Part shown: one piece after another, positions 6,507 through 11,543 of the stretch
How positions within the stretch are numbered: the stretch's first letter is position 1
Layout of the letters: each line of letters begins with the position of its first letter
Assembly: GCA_036555105.1 (NCBI GenBank)
Contig: DATBMA010000012.1
Span: 1 to 11,543, forward strand
Length of the DNA stretch: 11,543 bases
Direction: 5' to 3'
From: DATBMA01 sp036555105
Lineage (GTDB): Bacteria > Actinomycetota > Acidimicrobiia > Spongiisociales > ZC4RG35
Notes under the pieces: generated by a model
What the model was told of the DNA's origin: nothing
Databases searched by the model: none
Seen by the model: the letters and a program-made list of their open reading frames with translations, nothing else
Program-made: the position numbers and the translations under genes

Positions 6507-6805
6507 CAGCGCGACTGCTGGGGGCGGTTACCGCTGCGCCCGGTGGAGGGGCGCCCGCCGCGGTCGGCGCGAGGCTTGGCCTCGTTGACGGTCAGGCTGC
6601 GACCACCCATCTCCCGGCCTTCAAGGGCGGATATGGCGGCGCGACCCTCCTCGTCACCCATCTCCACGAACCCGAACCCCCGGCTGCGGCCGGTGTCGCG
6701 GTCGGTGATGATCTGAGCCGACGTCACCTCACCATGGGGCGCGAACAGCTCGGAGAGCTGGGCTGAATCGCAGTCGAAGGGCAAGTTGCCCACATAGATC
6801 TTCAT
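6503..6805 (-). CDS. RRM-domain RNA-binding protein
   Basis: 100 residues; ATG 6805 has GAGGAG 5 nt upstream (plus-strand 6811-6816). A single RNA recognition motif fills residues 1-76: RNP-2 IYVGNL (3-8), RNP-1 RGFGFVEM (42-49), with F10, F44 and F46 as expected RNA-stacking aromatics. The C-terminal tail (about 77-100) is rich in R, G, S and Q, as in cyanobacterial Rbp proteins. Bacterial RRM proteins bind single-stranded RNA and several are cold- or stress-induced. That role is inferred here. It is the first gene of a two-gene unit with the IF-1-like protein, joined by a 4-bp overlap. The upstream 190 bp are rich in inverted repeats and may carry regulation. Confidence 0.93.
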   Translation of the reverse strand: MKIYVGNLPFDCDSAQLSELFAPHGEVTSAQIITDRDTGRSRGFGFVEMGDEEGRAAISALEGREMGGRSLTVNEAKPRADRGGRPSTGRSGNRPQQSRW

Positions 6806-6853
6806 TGATGCTCCTCACACGGAATGGAGGCTTGGGCTCTGTCTGCTTGATCG

Positions 6854-6872
6854 GGTCCAAGATGCTTGGACC
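6854..6872. repeat. Perfect 8-bp inverted repeat in the RRM leader
   Basis: GGTCCAAG at 6854-6861 and CTTGGACC at 6865-6872 with loop ATG (CAT in the minus-strand RNA). It lies about 50 nt upstream of the RRM start. It could be a dyad operator or an RNA hairpin in the leader. No U-tract follows on the minus strand (next bases CGATCAAGC), so a terminator is less likely. Confidence 0.65.
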
Positions 6873-6909
6873 TGCCGTGCGACGCCAGCCTCCAGCTGCG
6901 AAGCACCCA

Positions 6910-6926
6910 CCCGGTCTAGGACCGGG
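6910..6926. repeat. Perfect 7-bp inverted repeat, TAG loop
   Basis: CCCGGTC (6910-6916) and GACCGGG (6920-6926) are exact reverse complements. It lies downstream of the weak promoter-like pair and partly competes with GGACC/GGTCC pairing at 6919-6930. Role unknown; operator or leader structure are both possible. Confidence 0.6.
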
Positions 6927-6968
6927 GTCCGACGGGTATCAGGTTAGTCGATCGCAGGCACAACCCGG

Positions 6969-6988
6969 ACCTGGGCAAATGGCCCGGT
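6969..6988 (-). terminator. Terminator-like hairpin after the MBL hydrolase
   Basis: On the minus strand, starting 8 nt after the TGA (6997-6999), ACCGGGC and GCCC-A-GGT pair over 7 bp with one bulged base and a 5-nt loop (CATTT). There is no U-tract (next bases CCGGGTTGTG). Its position right behind a two-gene unit supports a role in ending or stabilising that transcript. Confidence 0.4.
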
Positions 6989-6996
6989 TCTCCTGC

Positions 6997-7815
6997 TCAG
7001 ACCTCGATCGTGATGTCCTGGCGCCCCGCCACCATCTGCAACGGGCCAACGATCGCCTCCTCGAACATGTGGTCAAGGAAGTCGTCGGAGTGGTCGGGGT
7101 CATGGTGGAAAGGCACCAGGGTCTTCACGCCGGCCTGCTGGGCGAACGCCACGGTCTGGGCGAAGGCGCTGTGGCCCCAACCCACCCGCTCCTGATACTC
7201 GGCATCGGTGTACTGGGCATCGTGGATGAGGACATCCACGCCCTCGGCCAGGGCATGGCCTGAGGTCCACGCCGGAGCGATCGGGAACCTGCGGGTCCCG
7301 AGGGCGGGCTCGTGGTCGGGCAAGTAGGCGATCGATCCCCCGGCTTCGTCCTCGATCCGGTAGCCCAGGGTGGGACCGGGATGGCAGATCAGGTCGACGA
7401 CTATCCGAAAAGGGCCGATCTCGATGGTGGTCGGGGCCAGATCGTGCACCTTCGCCCGTGGGAGGTCTCGCAGCCTCACCGGGAACAGGGGTGGCGACAG
7501 GTAGCGGCCCAGGCGCTCGTCGAGGGCCATGGTCGTGGAGGAGGGGCCCCAGATGTGCGACTCGAGCGCAGGGTCGAACAATGGCTTGCAGAACCCGAGG
7601 CCCTGTATGTGGTCCATGTGGAGGTGGGTGAGCAAAACGTCCACCCGGCCGTTGGTGGGAGGCTTGGCACGGGAGATGCCGGATCCCGCATCCAGGAAGA
7701 GTGTGGATCCGTCGTCCGCCTGGACCTCGACCGCGGCGGTGTCCCCCCCGTATCTGACGGTTGAAGGGCCCGACCTGGCCAGGGAGCCGCGGGTGCCCCA
7801 AAAGGTGACCCTCAC
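6997..7815 (-). CDS. MBL-fold metallo-hydrolase (GTRGS family)
   Basis: 272 residues, usual length for the group. The start MRVTFWGTRGSLARSGP is the signature opening of RNase Z/PhnP-like MBL phosphodiesterases. Metal ligands visible are H64, H66, D68, H69 in THLHMDHIQG, H145 in CHPGPTLGYR, D167 in YLPDHEP and H237 or H238 in PFHHDPDHSD; HDAQYTDAEY (198-207) and GWGHS (212-216) also fit the family. All core metal ligands appear intact, so an active two-metal hydrolase, probably a phosphodiesterase, is expected in the cytoplasm. A tRNA 3'-processing role is unlikely without an exosite, and the substrate is open. GTG 7815 overlaps the PAS gene stop in GTGA, and GGGAGG lies 7 nt upstream (7823-7828), so PAS and MBL are one coupled unit. 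Confidence 0.9.
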   Translation of the reverse strand: MRVTFWGTRGSLARSGPSTVRYGGDTAAVEVQADDGSTLFLDAGSGISRAKPPTNGRVDVLLTHLHMDHIQGLGFCKPLFDPALESHIWGPSSTTMALDERLGRYLSPPLFPVRLRDLPRAKVHDLAPTTIEIGPFRIVVDLICHPGPTLGYRIEDEAGGSIAYLPDHEPALGTRRFPIAPAWTSGHALAEGVDVLIHDAQYTDAEYQERVGWGHSAFAQTVAFAQQAGVKTLVPFHHDPDHSDDFLDHMFEEAIVGPLQMVAGRQDITIEV

Positions 7816-8204
7816 TCCGAGGCCTCCCAGAACGCCACCATCGCCCCGAGGTGGCGGCCGCCCTCCCCCTCTACCGGCAGGGCGGTGACCTGGAGATCGA
7901 GCGGATCGCCGTCGGCGCTCCGGGCACGGATATGGCGATGAGCGGGCTTGTGCGTGGTCAGGGCGATGACGAGGGGGAGGTCATGGAACTCGATCGGATC
8001 GCCCGCCGCGTCGGTGATGCTGAAGGTCTCGAGCAGCTCGGCCGGCGGCATCTCGCCGCTGTCGTCGAAGCTCACCCCCATCATCTTCTCGGCCGACTCA
8101 TTGAAATAGACCAGGTTCCCGTCCGGATCGGTGATCCAGATCGGCACGGACAAATAGCCGGCCCACTGCCGCAGAAGGATGATCTCGATCGGATACTGCG
8201 CCAA
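7812..8204 (-). CDS. Stand-alone PAS-domain sensor protein
   Basis: 130 residues from TTG 8204, with GGAAGG 5 nt upstream; TTG 8207 is the alternative. A longer frame to TTG 8291 exists but would overlap the divergent uvrB start and adds non-conserved sequence. Residues about 13-126 form one PAS domain: RQWAGYLSVPIWITDPDGN, YFNESAEKMMG (34-43), then a helical part, and the sheet RARSADGDPLDLQV and GGRHLGAMVAF. There is no histidine kinase, GGDEF or HTH domain, so it must signal by protein contact. PAS domains bind haem, flavin or small ligands; no diagnostic flavin Cys motif is seen. The 4-bp GTGA overlap with the MBL hydrolase suggests that enzyme as the partner. That link is inference. Confidence 0.85.
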   Translation of the reverse strand: MAQYPIEIILLRQWAGYLSVPIWITDPDGNLVYFNESAEKMMGVSFDDSGEMPPAELLETFSITDAAGDPIEFHDLPLVIALTTHKPAHRHIRARSADGDPLDLQVTALPVEGEGGRHLGAMVAFWEASE

Positions 8205-8265
8205 CAAGACCTTCCGACCCGGTGATGCTACGACGAAGGCCGGACCGCGTGTCCCAGTCCGTTCG

Positions 8266-8278
8266 TACAATTGGCCGG
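8266..8278 (+). promoter_or_regulatory. Probable leaderless uvrB promoter
   Basis: TACAAT at 8266-8271 matches the -10 consensus in 5 of 6 positions. If its last base is -7, +1 falls at 8278, exactly the G of the uvrB GTG codon. No Shine-Dalgarno sequence is seen before that GTG, which fits a leaderless transcript. A -35 is poor (CGGACC at 8241-8246, 3 of 6, 19-bp spacing). Confidence 0.55.
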
Positions 8279-10287
8279 TGCCCGTCTTCAAGGTCCAGTC
8301 CGATTTCGCCCCGGCGGGAGATCAGCCCAACGCGATCGCCGCCCTGGCCGAGGGTGTGGACCGGGGAGATCGCTTCCAGACCCTCCTGGGGATTACCGGC
8401 TCCGGGAAGTCGGCGACGATCGCCTGGACGATCGAGGCGGTGCAGCGGCCGACGATCGTGATCGCCCCCAACAAGGCACTCGGCGCCCAGCTGGCCAACG
8501 AGTTCCGCCTCTTCTTCCCCGACAACCGGGTGGAGTACTTCGTCTCCTACTACGACTACTACCAGCCGGAGGCCTACCTACCGCAGACCGACACGTACAT
8601 CGAGAAAGACGCGACGATCAACGACGAGATCGATCGCCTCCGCCACTCCGCCACCTCGGCGCTGCTGGTGAGGAAGGACGTGATCATCGTTGCTTCGGTC
8701 TCATGCATCTATGGGCTCGGCTCTCCTGAGCAGTATCAAGGCCAGCTGCTGCGCCTGGTGCAGGGAGTCGACTACCCGATGCAGTCAGCCGTACGGCGTC
8801 TGGTGGACATTGGGTATGAGCGGAACGAGGTGTCGCTCGTGCGCGGCAAGTTCAGGGTGAAGGGTGACACCCTCGACGTGCTCCCGGCATACGAAGAGAC
8901 CATCACCAGGGTCGAGTTCTTCGGTGACACGATCGAGCGGATGCTGCAGATGAACCCTGTCACCGGGGAGGTGCTCGGCGAGTTGAGGGAGTCCTTCATC
9001 TTCCCTGCCACCCACTACGTGACGGAGCGGCAGCGAATGGTCAAGGCCATCGCCGGCATCGAGGAGGAACTGGGGCAGCGTCTCGCCCAACTGGAGGGTC
9101 AGGGAAAGCTGCTCGAGGCTCAGCGCCTCCGCATGAGGACCTCGTACGACCTGGAGATGCTGCGGGAAGTCGGCTTCTGCTCCGGGATCGAGAATTATTC
9201 GCGGTACCTCGACGACCGCTCACCGGGGGAGGCTCCATACACCCTGCTGGACTACTTCCCCGACGACTACCTGACCATCATCGACGAGTCGCATGTGACC
9301 GTCCCCCAGATCGGAGGGCAATACGAAGGCGACCGGAGCCGCAAGGAGGTCCTGGTCGAGCACGGCTTCCGCCTCCCTTCGGCGATGGACAACCGGCCGC
9401 TCAGGTTCGACGAGTGGCTCGAGAAGGCAGGCCAGGTGGTCTTCCTCTCCGCAACCCCATCGCGGTTCGAGCTCGAGCGGTCCCAGCAGGTGGTCGAGCA
9501 GATCGTCCGGCCCACCGGCCTGGTCGACCCCGAGGTCATCGTCAAGCCGACCCGCGGCCAAATCGACGACTTGCTACATGAGATAAGGGAGCGGGCGAGC
9601 CGATCCCAGCGTGTCTTGGTCACCACCCTCACCAAGAAGATGGCCGAAGACCTGACCGACTATTTGTTGGAGATGGGGGTGAGGGCCCGTTACCTGCATT
9701 CCGAGGTCGACACCCTCGAGCGGGTAGCCATCCTCCGCGACCTCCGGCTCGGCGAGTTCGACGTTCTGGTCGGGATCAACCTCCTGCGGGAGGGCCTCGA
9801 CCTGCCCGAGGTATCGCTGGTGGCGATCCTCGACGCAGACAAGGAGGGCTTCCTCCGCTCGGAGACCTCGCTCATCCAGATCATCGGCCGGGCAGCCCGC
9901 AATGTCGACGGCCAGGTGGTGATGTACGCGGACCAGGTAACCGACTCCATGCAGCGGGCGATCAACGAGACCAACCGGCGCCGCCACTTGCAGGAGATCT
10001 ACAACGAGGATCGGGGCATCGACCCCCAGACCGTGCGGAAGAAGGTCTCAGACATCCTCGAGCTGGTCTCCTCCGAGGCTCCGGCGGGCGACCGGCGCAA
10101 GCGAGAAGTACAACCCCGGCGCCCGCTCGACCTCAACGACAACGACCTCACCCGCCTGATCCTCTCGCTCGAGGAGGAGATGCACGAGGCCGCCAAGGAG
10201 CTCAGATTCGAGTACGCCGCCCGGCTCCGTGACGAGGTCAATGAGCTCAAGCGCGAGCTGCGACAGATGACTCAGGCGGTCGGCTGA
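8278..10287 (+). CDS. uvrB: Excinuclease ABC subunit B (UvrB)
   Basis: 669 residues from GTG 8278, the usual UvrB length. An upstream in-frame TTG/ATG region (8179) only adds unrelated sequence antisense to the PAS gene. UvrB is the damage-verifying helicase-like subunit of nucleotide-excision repair; UvrA loads it and it recruits UvrC. Visible: DQPNAI Q-motif region (15-20), Walker A GITGSGKS (38-45), APNKALGAQL (63-72), damage-probing beta-hairpin YYDYYQPEAYLPQTD (91-105), DESH box (336-339), SATPSRFELE (391-400), NLLREGLDLP (501-510), motif VI QIIGRAARN (534-542) and a C-terminal UVR coiled-coil (about 626-661) for UvrC binding. GKS instead of GKT is typical of Actinomycetota. The protein looks fully functional. 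It diverges from the PAS gene and a glycosyltransferase follows after 47 bp. No clear LexA box is seen. Confidence 0.97.
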   Translation: MPVFKVQSDFAPAGDQPNAIAALAEGVDRGDRFQTLLGITGSGKSATIAWTIEAVQRPTIVIAPNKALGAQLANEFRLFFPDNRVEYFVSYYDYYQPEAYLPQTDTYIEKDATINDEIDRLRHSATSALLVRKDVIIVASVSCIYGLGSPEQYQGQLLRLVQGVDYPMQSAVRRLVDIGYERNEVSLVRGKFRVKGDTLDVLPAYEETITRVEFFGDTIERMLQMNPVTGEVLGELRESFIFPATHYVTERQRMVKAIAGIEEELGQRLAQLEGQGKLLEAQRLRMRTSYDLEMLREVGFCSGIENYSRYLDDRSPGEAPYTLLDYFPDDYLTIIDESHVTVPQIGGQYEGDRSRKEVLVEHGFRLPSAMDNRPLRFDEWLEKAGQVVFLSATPSRFELERSQQVVEQIVRPTGLVDPEVIVKPTRGQIDDLLHEIRERASRSQRVLVTTLTKKMAEDLTDYLLEMGVRARYLHSEVDTLERVAILRDLRLGEFDVLVGINLLREGLDLPEVSLVAILDADKEGFLRSETSLIQIIGRAARNVDGQVVMYADQVTDSMQRAINETNRRRHLQEIYNEDRGIDPQTVRKKVSDILELVSSEAPAGDRRKREVQPRRPLDLNDNDLTRLILSLEEEMHEAAKELRFEYAARLRDEVNELKRELRQMTQAVG

Positions 10288-10334
10288 GCGCCGCCTGTCA
10301 ACCAGCCACCGGAACCGGCCGAAGAAACCTTCAG

Positions 10335-11057
10335 ATGTACAAGGGAATGCGCGTCATGGCGATGGCGCCGGTACTCGACGAGGAGTCCAAGATCGGGCCT
10401 GTCGTCTCCCGGATGCCGCGGGATGTCGTCGACCTCGTCCTGGTGGTCGACGACGGCTCCACCGACCGCTCGCCCGAGGTCGCCAGGGCGAACGGGGCGG
10501 AGGTGATCAGCCTCGGCCGGACCATGGGAGTGGGAGCGGCCATCCGAGCCGGTTTCGATCGGGCGCTGGCCGAGGGATATGACGTCGTCGTGGTGGTGGC
10601 CGGCAACAACAAGGACGCTCCCGAGGAGATACCCCGCCTGCTGGACGCCATTGTGAATGGCGCCGACCTTGCTCAGGGCTCCCGCTACCTGGCGCGGGAG
10701 TCGACCGACTTCGGTGACATGCCCGCCTACCGACGGCTTGCGACCCGCATCCACCCCTGGCTGTTCAGCGCTTTCACAGGCCACAAGATGACCGATACCA
10801 CCAACGGCTTCCGGGCGGTGTCCGCCACCCTGCTCAAGGACCCACAGCTCGAGTTGGGCCAGAATTGGCTCGACCAGTACGAGCTCGAGGTCTATTTGCT
10901 TTATCAGGCGGTCAAGCTCGGGCACCAGGTGGTCGAAGTACCAGTCACCAAGATCTATCCACCAAAGCAGCTGGGCCAGACCAAGATGAGACCGATCACC
11001 GGTTGGTGGTCGATCCTTCGTCCGCTGTTCCTCTTGCGGTTGGGGGTTAGGAACTAG
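10335..11057 (+). CDS. Family 2 glycosyltransferase with altered DXD motif
   Basis: 240 residues from ATG 10335; ATG 10347 or 10356 are possible, the last with AAGGGA 9 nt upstream. The GT-A fold is shown by APVLDEE (11-17), VVDDGSTD (37-44), the nucleotide-binding region NGAEVI and GRTMGVGAAIRAGFD (61-75), and TDTTNGFRA (153-161). It resembles dolichol-phosphate mannose synthase-like and polyprenyl-phosphate glycosyltransferases, which transfer a sugar from an NDP-sugar to a lipid or glycan at the membrane. The metal-binding DXD, usually DADGQHDP, reads AGNNKDAP (89-96). The hydrophobic C-terminus (WWSILRPLFLLRLG) may be membrane-associated but is no clear TM pair. It sits 47 bp after uvrB and 11 bp before a sugar-dehydrogenase gene, which points to surface-glycan synthesis. 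Donor and acceptor are unknown. Confidence 0.87.
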   Translation: MYKGMRVMAMAPVLDEESKIGPVVSRMPRDVVDLVLVVDDGSTDRSPEVARANGAEVISLGRTMGVGAAIRAGFDRALAEGYDVVVVVAGNNKDAPEEIPRLLDAIVNGADLAQGSRYLARESTDFGDMPAYRRLATRIHPWLFSAFTGHKMTDTTNGFRAVSATLLKDPQLELGQNWLDQYELEVYLLYQAVKLGHQVVEVPVTKIYPPKQLGQTKMRPITGWWSILRPLFLLRLGVRN

Positions 11058-11068
11058 CGAGGAGGGTC

Positions 11069-11543
11069 ATGGCAGTCGGGATCGCCGTTGTGGGTGCGGG
11101 GCAGTGGGGGCCACACCTCGTCCGCAACTTCTCCGACCTCCCAGATTGCCGGGTCCTCTGGCTGATCGACCCCGATCCCGCCCGCCGGGAAGCCTTGCGC
11201 CCCCGCTTTCACGAGCTGCCGATGTCGGATGACATCGAATCCGCCCTGACCGATCCGGAAGTCACCGCGGTGGTCATCGCGACGCCCACCGTCACCCACC
11301 ACGGCCTCGCCCGCCGTGCTTTGCGCGCCGGCAAGCACGTGCTGGTGGAAAAGCCGATCACCGACTCCCTGGCGGGTGCCCTCGAGCTGTGCGAGCTGGC
11401 CGATGCCGGCGGGCTCACCCTCATGGTCGGCCATGTGTTCCTCTTCAACCCAGCGGTTCGGGCGGCAAAAGGGCTGCTCGAGAGCGGCGAGCTGGGAACG
11501 GTCCACTACATCTCGATGCGACGGACCAACCTCGGACCGGTTC
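11069..11543 (+). CDS. Gfo/Idh/MocA oxidoreductase, N-terminal part (3' truncated by window edge)
   Basis: Starts at ATG 11069 after GAGGAGGG (11059-11066) and runs open to the window end, 158 residues. An NAD(P)-binding Rossmann fold begins VVGAGQWGPHLVRNF (7-21, GxGxxG). WLIDPDPARR, VVIATPTVTHHGLA and the family-defining EKP (94-96 in HVLVEKPIT) follow. MVGHVFLFNPAVR and ESGELGTVHYISMRRTNLG match the subgroup with UDP-N-acetylglucosamine(-uronate) 3-dehydrogenases such as WbpB/WlbA, which make precursors of 2,3-diamino sugars for surface glycans. The C-terminal catalytic Lys/His region beyond EKP is outside the window, so the substrate is not settled. The 11-bp gap to the glycosyltransferase suggests an operon. 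Confidence 0.9.
   Translation, partial: MAVGIAVVGAGQWGPHLVRNFSDLPDCRVLWLIDPDPARREALRPRFHELPMSDDIESALTDPEVTAVVIATPTVTHHGLARRALRAGKHVLVEKPITDSLAGALELCELADAGGLTLMVGHVFLFNPAVRAAKGLLESGELGTVHYISMRRTNLGPV

Larger units (their letters stand above)
6806..6996 (-). promoter_or_regulatory. Structured intergenic region upstream of the RRM/IF-1-like operon
   Basis: 191 bp with no gene and three good inverted repeats: 6854-6872 (perfect 8-bp stem GGTCCAAG/CTTGGACC, 3-nt loop), 6910-6926 (perfect 7-bp stem CCCGGTC/GACCGGG, loop TAG) and 6969-6988 (see terminator entry). The GGTCC/GGACC core recurs, so alternative pairings are possible; GGACC at 6919-6923 also pairs with GGTCC at 6926-6930. A weak minus-strand promoter TTGTGC-N17-GATACC lies at about 6935-6963, 3 of 6 matches in each box. 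If used, both upstream hairpins would lie in the RRM mRNA leader. Confidence 0.45.

Noticed and set aside
8179..8277. Longer UvrB start 33 codons upstream
   Set aside because: The added residues do not resemble any UvrB and lie antisense to the PAS coding region. GTG 8278 gives the normal family N-terminus and length.
8255..8280. LexA/SOS box before uvrB
   Set aside because: Only one half-site (GTTCG at 8261-8265) is present. The GAAC-N4-GTTC dyad expected for an actinobacterial LexA box is absent.
8205..8291. N-terminal extension of the PAS protein to TTG 8291
   Set aside because: It would overlap the uvrB start and promoter on the other strand, and the conserved sequence begins at about the TTG at 8204.

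Overview
The window looks like chromosomal DNA from a high-GC member of the Actinomycetota. An Acidimicrobiia-like lineage is my best guess, but it is only an inference. The grounds are high GC in coding and non-coding DNA, frequent GTG/TTG starts, 4-bp stop/start overlaps, a UvrB with the actinobacterial-style P-loop ending GKS, a probable leaderless promoter, and tandem cyclase-like/NB-ARC/TPR regulators. I saw no rRNA, tRNA, CRISPR array, insertion sequence or prophage gene. No gene-free stretch exceeds about 200 bp.

Layout. (1) Positions 1-4165, plus strand: the 3' part of one STAND-type regulator, a short array of 7/8-bp tandem repeats, and a complete paralogue (degenerate class III cyclase domain, NB-ARC ATPase, TPR-like helices, no C-terminal HTH). 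A 26-residue membrane peptide gene with a perfect Shine-Dalgarno sequence follows. (2) Positions 4174-8207, minus strand, read right to left: PAS protein then MBL-fold hydrolase (GTGA overlap); an RRM RNA-binding protein then an IF-1-like protein (GTGA overlap); a secreted DG-I-T repeat protein, a thioredoxin-like [2Fe-2S] ferredoxin and an alpha/beta hydrolase (ATGA overlap between the last two). The units are separated by short gaps with hairpins and weak promoter-like sequences. (3) Positions 8278-11543, plus strand: uvrB, diverging from the PAS gene, then a family 2 glycosyltransferase and the 5' part of a Gfo/Idh/MocA sugar-nucleotide dehydrogenase. The last two look like the edge of a surface-polysaccharide locus.

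How they may work together. The STAND paralogues are probably signalling switches. In the complete copy three canonical cyclase residues are replaced, so its cyclase domain is more likely a sensor or scaffold than an enzyme. RRM plus IF-1-like is a plausible translation or cold-stress module. PAS plus MBL hydrolase is a plausible sensor/enzyme pair. UvrB is housekeeping nucleotide-excision repair. Nothing here is convincingly a defence system. The best leads are the pseudocyclase pair with its repeat array, the RRM/IF-1 operon with its structured upstream region, the PAS/MBL pair, and the secreted repeat protein with its ferredoxin and hydrolase partners.
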